From an uncultured Aquimarina sp. (lineage in GTDB: Bacteria > Bacteroidota > Bacteroidia > Flavobacteriales > Flavobacteriaceae), in contig CANMDW010000004.1 of assembly GCA_947496705.1 (NCBI GenBank), forward strand, positions 186,001-250,000: a DNA stretch of 64,000 nucleotides. Reading direction: 5' to 3'. Positions within the stretch are counted from its first letter, which is position 1. Each line of letters opens with the position of its first letter. Shown here piece after piece: positions 48,431-57,482 of this stretch. The position numbers were made by a program, and so were the translations under genes. The notes below the pieces were generated by a model. It was not told the DNA's origin, did no database searches, and saw only the letters and a program-made list of their open reading frames with translations.

Positions 48431-50062
48431 ATGAGAAGATTTTATTACAATTTACCGTTAATTTTTTTAATGGCATGGATGTTTTCCCTACCAGCCCATG
48501 CGCAGAAAAGAGTAGGTTATATACAGAGCTGGCGAGCTCAACTCACCGCCGACCAAGCCTCTAAATTAACACATGTCGTTTATTCGTTTGCAACCATTCA
48601 CCCTGATTTAGATGGTAAGTTAAATGCTATAGACGGTGCCTACCTTAGTACTATGGTATCTATAGCTCACTCTCAAGGCGCTAAAGCTATTCTTGCAGTG
48701 GGAGGTTGGTTTCCTTGTAGCTATGCGTATCAGTCTGGTGCTTGTGCTGCTGATGCCAATCCGGAAGCGTTTAATTCAGTGTCCCAAGGGGGAGCAAAAA
48801 CAAACTTTGTGAACAACCTGTACAATTTGGTTGTGCAATATGACCTGGACGGCATTGACATAGATTGGGAATATCCTAGTGCCAGTAGTCAAGGATTGTA
48901 TGTTGGTCTGTTGGCATCGCTTAGAGCTAAGATGAATACACACCCAACAAAAAACTTAGAACTTTCTACAGCCGTTCCTGCATCAGCATTTCGTGGTCAG
49001 CACATCTCATCTGCTGCCTTTCAGTATCTGAATGAGATTAACATTATGGCTTATGATGCTAGCCCTCGAATAAATCATTCAACATACGCTTTTGCTGCCA
49101 GTGCCATTAATTATTGGCAGAGCCGTGGGGCATCTAGCTCCAAACTGCAATTGGGCCTTCCTTTTTATGGCTGGAACTCTAGTGGAGGATCAATGCCTTA
49201 TAAAGACATTGTGGCTGCAGATGCCAGTGCTCCAAATAAAGTTTATCCAAACAACAACACCTGTGATCAGTCAAATGGTTATGGCTACAATGCGAAGAAG
49301 TTGATTGAAGACAAAGTACAACTGGCTTTGAATGAAAACATTGGTGGTATTATGATTTGGGCCGTTGATCAAGATCACTCCAACCCCTCCAATTCTTTGC
49401 TCAATACGATTGATGCCAAATTGAATGGCGGAGGCGGAGGCGGTGGCGGATCAGGTTCTTGCACTACTTGGTCAGCGGGTACACAATATTATGTAGGTGA
49501 TATCGTAACCTATAATGGAAACAATTATATCTGTGTAAATGACAATCCAGGTTATGATCCTGTGATCAGCACATGGTTTTGGGATCCGACTTCCCAAAAT
49601 TGTAGCGGTGGCGGTGGCGGAGCCTGCGCAGCATGGTCGGCAGGTACCCAATACTATACTGGTGACATCGTATCGTACAGTGGAACCAACTATATCTGCG
49701 AGCATGATAACCCAGGTTACGACCCTGTGATCAGCACTTGGTTCTGGGAACCTACATCTGCCGGCTGTAAATCTGCCCGCCTGAATACCAAGCACGCAAG
49801 CAAAAATATGAATGCACGTATCTATCCGAACCCATCGAGTAATAATGTTCTCAACTTAAGTATTGAATCAAATGAAGGTTCGCAAATTGATGTGAAAATT
49901 CTTGATATTCAAGGTAGGGAGATCAGGAGAATAGACTTGGGCAAGTTAAATATAGGACATAGCAGCTTCCAGTTGGATACTTCTGACCTGAGAACAGGTT
50001 CTTATTTAATCTATATCATATCTGATCAAGGCACAAAAATTAAGCGATTCAGCGTGATATAA
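48431..50062 (+). CDS. Secreted GH18 chitinase with two CBM5/12 modules and T9SS domain
   Basis: Start ATG 48431 gives a signal peptide ending AHAQ (543 aa in total); an ATG 33 bp upstream would add a polar leader and is less likely. The GH18 domain (~27-325) has the DGIDIDWE motif with Asp143, Asp145 and catalytic Glu147, plus LAVGGW, MAYD and GGIMIWAVDQD. Gly-rich linkers separate two 47-residue chitin-binding modules (CTTWSAGTQYYVGDIVTYNG and CAAWSAGTQYYTGDIVSYSG), and the C-terminus is a T9SS type A domain (IYPNPSSNNVLNL). It degrades chitin outside the cell. By eye its G+C is higher than the flanking DNA and it is preceded by a MITE and gene debris, so recent acquisition is plausible. 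TAnnTTcT sits near 48382 as a weak -7. Confidence 0.93.
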   Translation: MRRFYYNLPLIFLMAWMFSLPAHAQKRVGYIQSWRAQLTADQASKLTHVVYSFATIHPDLDGKLNAIDGAYLSTMVSIAHSQGAKAILAVGGWFPCSYAYQSGACAADANPEAFNSVSQGGAKTNFVNNLYNLVVQYDLDGIDIDWEYPSASSQGLYVGLLASLRAKMNTHPTKNLELSTAVPASAFRGQHISSAAFQYLNEINIMAYDASPRINHSTYAFAASAINYWQSRGASSSKLQLGLPFYGWNSSGGSMPYKDIVAADASAPNKVYPNNNTCDQSNGYGYNAKKLIEDKVQLALNENIGGIMIWAVDQDHSNPSNSLLNTIDAKLNGGGGGGGGSGSCTTWSAGTQYYVGDIVTYNGNNYICVNDNPGYDPVISTWFWDPTSQNCSGGGGGACAAWSAGTQYYTGDIVSYSGTNYICEHDNPGYDPVISTWFWEPTSAGCKSARLNTKHASKNMNARIYPNPSSNNVLNLSIESNEGSQIDVKILDIQGREIRRIDLGKLNIGHSSFQLDTSDLRTGSYLIYIISDQGTKIKRFSVI

Positions 50063-50092
50063 CCCACGAAAAATAAAAATAGATTGATCTAA

Positions 50093-50124
50093 AGAAGGTG
50101 TCCTTTTGAGGCACCTTCTTTTTT
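50093..50124 (+). terminator. Terminator of the chitinase gene
   Basis: AGAAGGTG-tccttttgagg-CACCTTCT is followed by a run of T (50118-50124), 31 bp after the stop codon. Confidence 0.8.
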
Positions 50125-50318
50125 GAGAACATTTTTTGATGTGTTACCCAGTTTTAATACTGGACGATTAATGATGCTGGTCCAACACCATAATTGTCTC
50201 ATTTGTAACCAGGTATGTATTCACTGTCATTGATCCCATTATACTCTCTTTTGCTAATACAAAACCGCGTTTCCATGGCATGTAATTATGCTCCCAAAAA
50301 TCATATTATCATAATACT

Positions 50319-50410
50319 ATGACTTGTGCAACCATGTTTACATGACATATGCAACTATGCTTACATGGTATATGCAACTATGTTTGCATGATGTGTGGAA
50401 CTATGTTCAG
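50319..50410. repeat. 23-bp tandem repeat, four units
   Basis: Four contiguous 23-bp units (50319, 50342, 50365, 50388) share ATG, then GCAACTATG-like cores, for example ATATGCAACTATGCTTAC and ATATGCAACTATGTTTGC. No spacer separates them and no gene covers them. Confidence 0.75.
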
Positions 50411-50611
50411 AAAGTAGTTCAACAAACAACAAATTACAAATAACGTATAAAAACTATAGATCTTTATTGCATTACTAAATTGTATAGTGTTTTTAAGAGG
50501 TCTTGGTAAGTTTTGAGTATGAAAAATCCTTTTGTCTGGTTGACAAATGCATAATCCAGGTTAAAAAAATGCGTACAAATTTTTAGTACCGGGCAGATTT
50601 AGAAAAAAACT

Positions 50612-50638
50612 GCAGGTATCTTTTCAAAAGATACCTGC
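50612..50638. terminator. 27-bp near-perfect palindrome
   Basis: GCAGGTATCTTTT-c-AAAAGATACCTGC (13-bp arms) is followed by TTCTTTT on + and preceded by A-run, so it could terminate in either direction. No gene adjoins it directly. Confidence 0.5.
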
Positions 50639-50639
50639 T

Positions 50640-50800
50640 TCTTTTGAATGACTTGGCTGTATGTTGTTAGTGACTTAGCTGCAAAGTAATGATGACTTTC
50701 TGGCTAACTAAAAAAAGTTGGCTGCAAAGTAAGAGGGACTTAAATGCTAAGTCACCGATACTATGCAGCCAATGTTGTTTTTTTGTCTGGCCAACTTATG
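50640..50800. other. Structured intergenic sequence with GCTGCAAAGTAA repeats
   Basis: GCTGCAAAGTAA occurs twice (about 50679 and 50713), GGCTAACT/AGTTGGC and TTGGCTGCA/TGCAGCCAA are inverted, and TGACTTAGC / GCTAAGTCA is inverted as well. There is no credible coding frame. Possibly a folded RNA or decayed repeat element. Confidence 0.4.
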
Positions 50801-50802
50801 AA

Positions 50803-50843
50803 AAAACCTGCAGCCATCTTTTCAAAAATGGCTTGCAGGTTTT
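50803..50843 (-). terminator. Terminator of the HU-like gene
   Basis: AAAACCTGCAGCCAT pairs with ATGGC-t-TGCAGGTTTT. On the - strand it follows the stop codon at 50852 by 9 bp and ends in TTTTTT. Confidence 0.75.
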
Positions 50844-50851
50844 ATAAAGAA

Positions 50852-51553
50852 TCAACCCACAATAAGGGTATCAGACAACACTCCCGCGCGAATAGTCTTC
50901 TCATTGGTATACGCCCTTCGTACTTCTAGTCGGTATGATCCGGGTGTAAGGCCTGCCGGAATCTGAAACATCAATTTCCCTTCAGTAAGAATAGAAATAA
51001 CGGTTGCTTTGGTAGTCACGTTATCGGCCTTGTTTACAAAGAAAATACCTTCTTTTTTGTTTTCCAGATTGAACTTTAAGGCTTCTCCTGTGAGTTCGCC
51101 TATACTACCCGGGGTAAGTGACCCACTGACCATGCGACTACCATGATCCATAAATTCGATAATCCCGGGAATGGGTTTGGGAGCAGTAATACGTTCTCCC
51201 GAGGTTTCACGCATCTTCTTTTTTAACACTACTCCCTCGCTAATTGAGGCCTGAAAATGATGCCTCCTGTGATCAAAAGGATCGGTAGCACTGCTAAAAA
51301 CACCTCTTACACCCGGTCTAAAATTAGCAAGACGGGTATTTACATTCCATCCTTCGGCAACCAAATCCCCTGTTTCTTCGGTAAACAAATCCAGAGTAGC
51401 CTGCATGTCTTCACGACTAATACCGGTTCCTCTTTTTATCATCCTGTCTAAAACATCACTTTCATTCAGTGATCCTCTTGCCTTTACGCGCCCAGACCTG
51501 TCATTGGGGTCTGGAGTAATTGGCAAATCCTGTAAATAATATAAAATACTCAT
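50852..51553 (-). CDS. HU-like DNA-binding protein with C-terminal DUF4469-type domain
   Basis: The natural start is ATG 51553 (233 aa, MSILYYLQDLPITPDPNDRSG); the frame extends upstream only to a TTG. Residues ~1-125 match the HU/IHF-fold DNA-binding domain found in Bacteroidota (LPITPDPNDRSGRVKARGSL, RMIKRGTGISREDMQATLDLF, NVNTRLANFRPGVRGVF). Residues ~135-233 match the DUF4469-type Ig-like domain (GRL-like GSRMVSGSLTPGSIGELTG, IPAGLTPGSYRLEVRRAYTNEKTIR). Such proteins are common and multicopy in the phylum; their physiological role is largely undefined. It stands alone with its own strong terminator. Confidence 0.85.
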   Translation of the reverse strand: MSILYYLQDLPITPDPNDRSGRVKARGSLNESDVLDRMIKRGTGISREDMQATLDLFTEETGDLVAEGWNVNTRLANFRPGVRGVFSSATDPFDHRRHHFQASISEGVVLKKKMRETSGERITAPKPIPGIIEFMDHGSRMVSGSLTPGSIGELTGEALKFNLENKKEGIFFVNKADNVTTKATVISILTEGKLMFQIPAGLTPGSYRLEVRRAYTNEKTIRAGVLSDTLIVG

Positions 51554-51848
51554 AGTTACAAAATTTAAATTAAACAACTTGTTTTGATATACAATACATA
51601 ATAATGTCTTGTATGGAGGAGTGGTGTCTGACGAAAATGAGTGGGTATTATATATGTATCAAAGTATGTGCCAAAGATCTAAAAAACTAATACAGTCTAT
51701 AGATTTAGTGGGATTTGTAAGATAATTTGTTGGTGCTTATGAATTACAAAAATTTGATTATCAATGTTTTAAAATAAATAAAATTGATATTGTTAAAGTA
51801 TTATTATTTACTACTGGTAGCATGTGGATGTAAGTAGAAGGGTTAAAG
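51554..51848. other. Intergenic region, nothing firm
   Basis: No gene, exact promoter element or strong hairpin was seen. It is AT-rich. Confidence 0.4.
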
Positions 51849-52112
51849 TCATTGCAGTACAATACAAGTCTTATCTATTCCTTCTCCTTTTTGAGCAACA
51901 CAAAATATATTTTCTTTGGTATCAATTAATCTTAGAGATCGTTGTTCAAGAGTAAAACTTTCGACTTTTTCACCATAGCCAACGCTTAAAACTTTGCCAC
52001 CATGAATAGCTGCACTGCAGAGAACCGTTGATGGTGCTTTAATCCAAATGTACATCGCCTTTCGTTTTAATTGTTTTGCAATGTAATTGTTAACTTCTTC
52101 GACGGAAAGCAA
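51849..52112 (-). CDS. Hypothetical short protein without ATG start, possible fragment
   Basis: The 87-codon frame begins with TTG (LLSVEEVNNYIAKQLKRKAM); the frame reads on upstream without ATG to a stop codon at about 52130. The product has no signal peptide and a plausible protein composition (IHGGKVLSVGYGEKVESF, ENIFCVAQKGEGIDK). It may start at TTG, at the internal Met20 codon, or be the 3' part of a frameshifted gene. No family was recognised. Confidence 0.35.
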   Translation of the reverse strand: MLSVEEVNNYIAKQLKRKAMYIWIKAPSTVLCSAAIHGGKVLSVGYGEKVESFTLEQRSLRLIDTKENIFCVAQKGEGIDKTCIVLQ

Positions 52113-52417
52113 TTTTTGAGATTCAGGGAGAAATTAGATCTTGGATCAATAATTTTTCTAAGGTTGAGACCATAAGTAGAAGACTTAAGGGCACCTCTAA
52201 AAACTATTTTTTAGATTCTGAAAAATAAATTATAAAGAAAGGAGAATTTCTAAATTGACATTCTTCCAGTGATAGAAAATCGGTCCTTTTTATAGCGAAA
52301 AACAACTCACTAGTGTTCATGCTCCATCCACTAATTATTCTCTACCATCGAATCAGTTTTTTATTTTTCATACTGTATTATGTAATAGTTTCACACTATA
52401 ACTTAATACATACCCAT
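52113..52417. other. 305-bp gap with possible insertion-sequence debris
   Basis: The stretch GGGCACCTCTAAAAAC at about 52189 resembles an insertion-sequence end by memory, but no partner repeat was found and no gene is present. Otherwise AT-rich and featureless. Confidence 0.3.
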
Positions 52418-53044
52418 ATGAAAAATTTTAGTTTACTTACGTTCTTATTACTTGTAAATTGGGTACATGCCCAGGTAATCACCTCAGGAATCGAAGTAGA
52501 AAATACCAATGGCCAAACCATCATCAAAGGTCAGTTTCGGACCGAAACCGTCGATGGAAAGGCGCATACCTGGTTACCTTGGGAAAATGGAGAAATCTAC
52601 CTTACCGGAAACAAAGATGGTTCTGGCGAAGGAGATGTTAATTTCAGAACCTATAGCGACGCTGAAGGATACCTTGATATAATGGTAGTGAAAGGAAATG
52701 GAAATGTAGGGATTGGCACGGCAAGTCCTGACTCCAAACTCACCGTAAAAGGCAACATCCATACCGAAGAAATAACGATCGACCTATCTGTTCCTGCACC
52801 AGATTATGTATTTACTAAAGACTATGACCTTCTTACCATAGAAGAAGTACAACAACACATCAAAGAAAAGGGCCATCTGCCAAATATCCCTTCTGCCAAA
52901 GAAATGGAAACCCATGGTGTAGCGCTGGGAATTATGAATATGAAACTTTTGGAAAAGATTGAGGAGTTAACCCTATATGTTATTGAACAACATAAAGAAG
53001 TCAATACGTTAAGGAAAAAAGTGGAACAACTCGAAAATAAGTAG
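52418..53044 (+). CDS. Secreted tail-fibre-like protein with C-terminal coiled coil (paralogue 1)
   Basis: Start ATG 52418 gives a signal peptide (MKNFSLLTFLLLVNWVHAQ); upstream in-frame codons are not needed. The 208-aa product has a beta-rich segment and the GNVGIGTxxPDSKLTVKGNI motif shared with phage tail fibre and S74-peptidase-associated proteins, then VFTKDYDLLTIEEVQQHIKE, KGHLPNIPSAKEM and a coiled coil (LLEKIEELTLYVIEQHKEVN). It lacks an intramolecular chaperone domain. A paralogue lies at 62793. In Flavobacteriia such proteins are often beside T9SS cargo; the role is unknown, possibly a surface fibre or assembly partner. A weak hairpin (GAAGCC / GGGCTTC) follows near 53100. Confidence 0.75.
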   Translation: MKNFSLLTFLLLVNWVHAQVITSGIEVENTNGQTIIKGQFRTETVDGKAHTWLPWENGEIYLTGNKDGSGEGDVNFRTYSDAEGYLDIMVVKGNGNVGIGTASPDSKLTVKGNIHTEEITIDLSVPAPDYVFTKDYDLLTIEEVQQHIKEKGHLPNIPSAKEMETHGVALGIMNMKLLEKIEELTLYVIEQHKEVNTLRKKVEQLENK

Positions 53045-53211
53045 TCAACGAGAAAAACCAATTATTGCATTAAAGCTTCCTGATTAAACTAATTCTAAGA
53101 AGCCAGCCGGGCTTCTCAATAGTAATTTCAACAAAATTATACTACGAAGCCTACTCACATGCAGTAGTTCAGCTTTAAGTTGATCTCTGAATCTTTAAAA
53201 AATCAACATCT

Positions 53212-55215
53212 ATGAAAACTTTACTTAGCATCTTTATAGTCATTATTAGTATAACGGTCGCAACGGCCCAAAGCACATATTATGTTGCTACCTCCGGGAG
53301 CAATTCCAATGACGGGACAACTCCTTCAAAAGCCTGGAGAACCATCACCTATGCGGCTTCATCAAGTAGTCCCGTATCCCCCGGAGACAAAGTATATATC
53401 AAAGCCGGAAATTATGGTAGCGAGAAAGTGGTCTTTGCCAAAGATGGAACGGCCGCTAAGCCCATTACTTTTGAAGGCTATCAATCAACCCCAGGTGACA
53501 ATCCTGACCTTGGATGGCAATATGGCGACGGCCTTAACAGCGCTGTAATGCCCCTGCTCGATGGAGGAAACAGAAATACAGGAACTGCCCTGTTAATGAG
53601 CCGGCGAAAGTATGTTCATTTAAAAAATCTGCAGATCAGGAATTATGCAGTGGGCATTAAAGGCTGGAATGCTCATCATAACAAGTTTTATAATATCATC
53701 GCCATGGAGTTGGGAAACAAAACAGATAGTTATAGCGGACAAGGTATCAGCCTGGGCTCATTGGCAAGCAATAATACCGTAGAAAATTGCGTGGTATACA
53801 ATGCCTGTGCCGAAGGGATTGCCATTACCGGTGATGGCCATATTATTAAAAATTGCAGAGTGTATGCAGACGATAACTCAACCGGGAAATATAGTGCTAT
53901 GGACTATTATATCAATATTGGAGGAAATAATAATGTAGTTGAGGGCTGCTATGTAGAAAGGGTTGGGAATATAGGACATACAGGACATGGGATTAGCCTA
54001 AAAGGTAATTGTCAAAACAACATGATTCGTAACTGTGTTTCTAAAGGTATGGCCAGTCAGGGATATCAACTGCGTCATAGAGGTGTTAAAAATAACACTT
54101 TAGAAAATTGTACTGCGATCAATTCTGGTTTTACGATTAGAGATGGGGCCAGCTACAATACAATTAAGAATTGTACCACAATTGATGCTCCATTTGCTAT
54201 TTTGTTTATGGACACTAGCGAAGATGGTGGTGCACAATATGCAGGACGGTATAATGTATTCGAAAATTGTATTTTTAAAAATACGAGTAACAGTGTCATA
54301 GATTTTGATAAATTTAGAAAAGATATGAAATCAGTGTGTGATAAAAATACCTTTATGAATTGTGTTTTTGATGGGGGTGCCTATTTATTTAATGCAGACC
54401 GCGAAAACCGCGATAACAAAATGGTAAATTGTATTGTTGTCAATGTTCAAAATTATTCCCATTCCACTTTGGAAACCGGTGGATATCCTATCAATTTTGA
54501 TTTTGAATACTCAAATTTCTGGAACAATGGTTTTGCGACCCCAGCCGGGACCAGTATATCTACATTTGATCCGCAATTTGTAAATATAGCCAGTAATGAT
54601 TACCACCTTACCGCTGCATCTGCTTGTATAGATCTGGGAACAAGTAATGGTGCCCCAGCTAAAGATTTTGACGGTATAGACAGGCCACAAGGCAGTGGTA
54701 TCGACCTTGGGCCCTATGAATTTTCATCATCATCATCAAATTGCATGACCGATCTTAACCTTTCGGAAACTATCGCATCAGGCACCTATAGAGCCGCTGC
54801 TACCATTACGGCTACAGGAACTATTAACGCAGGAAGCACCATTGTTTTTGATACCAAAGAACGCATATCGCTAAGACCCGGCTTTACTGTGCAAAATGGA
54901 GCCGTTTTTAATGCGAAAATCGGTAACGGTTGTACTCCGGGCAGAAGTTTTGAAGCTGGTAATACCACAATATCTTCTACTTTAACTGCAGAACATGGTA
55001 TTAAAGTTTACCCCAACCCCACCAGCGGTATGATTTATATTGAGGGCATCAGCAATAATGATGTAATCAGTTTGTATGACCTTAACGGAAAATTGCTCCT
55101 TAAAAAAACAGCGGCCACTGCCAGAGCACAAGTAGATATTTCCTCACTTCCCGGGGGTTTATATATTGTAAAAGTGGGTGACAAAACCTCCCGTAGAATT
55201 GCGATAGCCAAATGA
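53212..55215 (+). CDS. Secreted right-handed beta-helix protein with coathanger-like and T9SS domains
   Basis: The 667-aa product has a signal peptide ending ATAQ, then TYYVATSGSNSNDGTTPSKAW, the start motif of many parallel beta-helix polysaccharide lyase-like proteins. Residues ~30-500 show repeated Asn-rich coils (NNTVENCVVYNACAEG, HNKFYNIIAMELGNK, NMIRNCVSKGMASQG) of a pectate-lyase-like helix (PL6/PL9-like by layout; catalytic residues not assigned). A Ser-rich spacer leads to a ~60-residue module (CMTDLNLSETIASGTYRAAA...RISLRPGFTVQNGAVF), the 3-coathanger-stack-like element of flavobacterial exoproteins, and a T9SS type A domain (VYPNPTSGMIYI). Probably an exopolysaccharide-degrading or binding protein; substrate unknown. 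Confidence 0.8.
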   Translation: MKTLLSIFIVIISITVATAQSTYYVATSGSNSNDGTTPSKAWRTITYAASSSSPVSPGDKVYIKAGNYGSEKVVFAKDGTAAKPITFEGYQSTPGDNPDLGWQYGDGLNSAVMPLLDGGNRNTGTALLMSRRKYVHLKNLQIRNYAVGIKGWNAHHNKFYNIIAMELGNKTDSYSGQGISLGSLASNNTVENCVVYNACAEGIAITGDGHIIKNCRVYADDNSTGKYSAMDYYINIGGNNNVVEGCYVERVGNIGHTGHGISLKGNCQNNMIRNCVSKGMASQGYQLRHRGVKNNTLENCTAINSGFTIRDGASYNTIKNCTTIDAPFAILFMDTSEDGGAQYAGRYNVFENCIFKNTSNSVIDFDKFRKDMKSVCDKNTFMNCVFDGGAYLFNADRENRDNKMVNCIVVNVQNYSHSTLETGGYPINFDFEYSNFWNNGFATPAGTSISTFDPQFVNIASNDYHLTAASACIDLGTSNGAPAKDFDGIDRPQGSGIDLGPYEFSSSSSNCMTDLNLSETIASGTYRAAATITATGTINAGSTIVFDTKERISLRPGFTVQNGAVFNAKIGNGCTPGRSFEAGNTTISSTLTAEHGIKVYPNPTSGMIYIEGISNNDVISLYDLNGKLLLKKTAATARAQVDISSLPGGLYIVKVGDKTSRRIAIAK

Positions 55216-55268
55216 TGATTGTAAAAATATAGATCAACGATTCATTGTATAATTTAAAAATCATAATC

Positions 55269-55814
55269 ATGAAAAATTCACTTTTAACGAGACTTATTGC
55301 CGCAATTGTTTTTTTGCAATTGCTATCCTGCTCTTCAGATTCTTTAGAAACTGAACAGGTTGAAATACTGGATGAAATAAAGACTTCTGATAATTTTATC
55401 TTACCATTTGGAATGGATGAATCTGCGGAATCAGAAAAAAATACTTTTTTTGAGAACTTAACTCCTTCAGACTATGAAATTCTTGAAAAAAATTATACCG
55501 TAAAAATGTATTTGATAACTATCGAGAAACTTAATAGTTTCGAAAAAAGTATGAAGAAAGGCGATTTGTATACTGATCAGATCTTCAATTTGCTAACAAC
55601 CAAAGAACTTGCGAATTTAAAAGACTTTGATCCTGAAGTTGAAGCCTCAAGTAAGATTTGTAATACTACCTGTAGGTATAGCCATACTTCTTGTCTTCGT
55701 TTAAGTGACAGTTGTATCAAAAGAAGGCAAATTGTTAAGATTTGCAGAAGAGTTTGTACCGGCGACGGTGATGCTAGTTGGTATGTAAGAACAAATGCAG
55801 GATGTTGTGTATAA
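55269..55814 (+). CDS. Lipoprotein with Cys-rich C-terminal tail
   Basis: Start ATG 55269 gives a lipobox LQLLSC (Cys22 of 181 aa). After an unremarkable acidic domain (~25-125), the last ~55 residues hold ten cysteines in a compact pattern (KICNTTCRYSHTSCLRLSDSC, then ICRRVC and a terminal CCV), plus Arg/Lys-rich stretches. That is characteristic of a small disulfide-bonded module exposed outside the cytoplasm. I recognise no family. It follows the beta-helix gene by 53 bp and might be co-transcribed. Roles as a small secreted effector, adhesive tip or bacteriocin-like lipoprotein are all open. Confidence 0.65.
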   Translation: MKNSLLTRLIAAIVFLQLLSCSSDSLETEQVEILDEIKTSDNFILPFGMDESAESEKNTFFENLTPSDYEILEKNYTVKMYLITIEKLNSFEKSMKKGDLYTDQIFNLLTTKELANLKDFDPEVEASSKICNTTCRYSHTSCLRLSDSCIKRRQIVKICRRVCTGDGDASWYVRTNAGCCV

Positions 55815-55852
55815 AAACCCTAAAATCAAGACCTATCCTATTATTGTTTGAG

Positions 55853-55885
55853 TTCTTTATATGAAGCTGAGCATATTATAAAGAA
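55853..55885. terminator. Hairpin after the Cys-rich lipoprotein gene
   Basis: TTCTTTATA (55853) and TATAAAGAA (55877) form a 9-bp perfect stem, AT-rich and without a T-run. Confidence 0.4.
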
Positions 55886-55911
55886 TTTGCATAATAAAAA
55901 CTTTCACTTAT

Positions 55912-55963
55912 GGCATTCCTTTTTCTTCAACAAATATTTACATTAGGAATAGGGATGCCTTTT
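55912..55963 (+). terminator. Terminator-like hairpin between convergent genes
   Basis: GGCATTCC (55912-55919) pairs with GGGATGCC (55952-55959) with one mismatch, followed by TTTT. It lies between the lipoprotein gene and the convergent histidine kinase gene. Confidence 0.45.
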
Positions 55964-56017
55964 CGGCTTCAAGAATATAAGAGAGTATAAGTATTCTATT
56001 TGACGATTTGGAAAATG

Positions 56018-57478
56018 CTATGTTTTGCCCATTGAAATAGTAACCAAAGTACCGCATACACTCTGCGTGGTATCCAAAATATCTTCTATGACTACTATGG
56101 CAGTTTGATCTATAGCATGTATTCTTTCTTTGGTGATTTGGGTTCCAAAGGAGCGTCTGTTTAAGTTTGACATAAGCTTTGACGAAGCTTTGCTGCCAAT
56201 ACCATTATCTTTTATGGTAATAACGGCGTGGGCCTTGTTATTTGAAGCAATACATATTTCCAGCTTTTTAGCACCTTTTTTATGGCTAAGGCCATGCCAT
56301 ATCGCATTTTCTACATACGGCTGAAGAAATAAAGGCGGAACCTGCAGCGCATCGAGGTCTATTTGCTGATGATTACAAAAAGTAAATTCAAAACCATCAT
56401 CCATACGCAATTGTTCCAATTGTATGTAGGTCTTTAGCATTTCTATTTCCTCTCGCAACGTAATCGTAGTTTCTGAAGAGTTTTTTAAAATTTTACGAAT
56501 AAGCTTTGAGAATTTGGTGAGATAATCTGAAGCTTCCTCTGTATTGCTTTTTAGAATAAAATTATTGATCGAGTTTAAGGCATTAAAAACAAAATGTGGA
56601 TTCATTTGTGCTTTTAGCGCAACAATTTTTAATTCTGAAGCTTCAACTGATTTTTGCAATAGCTGCACTTGTGCCATATTTTTCTCTTTTTCGACCGCAT
56701 TGATCTTATATCCGATAACCAGGGCAAATATCAAACTTTCGATAACCGCCCCCATTTCCATAAAGATCCCGGGATCATATCTGAATACCATTTCATGAGT
56801 ATATATCATTTTGAGATCTCCATATAATGAAAGGTTCGCAAACACCAAATAAATAACAGAGCCTACAATCAGTAATTTGGCAGGGATACCGGGAATACGA
56901 TAAAAAACAACATAATTTATTACTGCAAAAATTTCAGTAACCATAAACATCACCAGTATTACCCTGTATAATTCGGCGTGTGAAACAATCTGTTCTAAGA
57001 GCCCGATAATAATAATGAATCCCAAAAAGCATATTCTTGCTGTTTTTAAAACTTTGTCCCATTGGGGGATCACTTTTTTACTATCCACCACTTCCCGCAC
57101 ATAACAGATGTAGAAGAAATACGCAAGGAATTGTATTCCGTAAGACAAAAACGATACATTTTGGGGGATACTGATCCCATGAAATATATCAGGAGTAAAG
57201 TGTGTAAAGTAAATGAGTAAACAACCTACAAATAGACTATAGAACAAAAACATCTTGTTCTTATTCTGTAAGAAAAGAAAAATGGTATACATCGATAAAA
57301 TGAATAAAATACCTTGTATCCAGGCATGAAAACCTACAAGATCCTCAAATTTGAAATCGGCAGTATGTATAGCAATACTGAATTGTTCTACATGGTAAAC
57401 TTCCATAGAGTTACTGTACTTCATCTGAAGCGTAGGAGCTGTCATTACAAACAAAGAAACAATCTTGTTCAGGATCAT
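56018..57478 (-). CDS. LytS-type membrane sensor histidine kinase
   Basis: The 486-aa product starts at ATG 57478 and has about seven hydrophobic segments over ~50-275 (for example WIQGILFILSMYTIFLFLQ, FLFYSLFVGCLLIYF, LLIVGSVIYLVFANLSLYG), a linker coiled coil, and a C-terminal His_kinase domain of the LytS/YehU type. The phosphorylated His295 is in ALKAQMNPHFVFNALNSINNF; VPPLFLQPYVENAIWHGLSHK and IKDNGIGSKASSK are the ATP-binding boxes. It lies 4 bp downstream of the LytTR regulator gene in one operon and should phosphorylate it. Confidence 0.92.
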   Translation of the reverse strand: MILNKIVSLFVMTAPTLQMKYSNSMEVYHVEQFSIAIHTADFKFEDLVGFHAWIQGILFILSMYTIFLFLQNKNKMFLFYSLFVGCLLIYFTHFTPDIFHGISIPQNVSFLSYGIQFLAYFFYICYVREVVDSKKVIPQWDKVLKTARICFLGFIIIIGLLEQIVSHAELYRVILVMFMVTEIFAVINYVVFYRIPGIPAKLLIVGSVIYLVFANLSLYGDLKMIYTHEMVFRYDPGIFMEMGAVIESLIFALVIGYKINAVEKEKNMAQVQLLQKSVEASELKIVALKAQMNPHFVFNALNSINNFILKSNTEEASDYLTKFSKLIRKILKNSSETTITLREEIEMLKTYIQLEQLRMDDGFEFTFCNHQQIDLDALQVPPLFLQPYVENAIWHGLSHKKGAKKLEICIASNNKAHAVITIKDNGIGSKASSKLMSNLNRRSFGTQITKERIHAIDQTAIVVIEDILDTTQSVCGTLVTISMGKT

Positions 57479-57482
57479 TTTG

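Noticed and set aside
50319..50410. CRISPR or iteron origin
   Set aside because: Only four adjoining 23-bp units, no spacers, no replication gene nearby.
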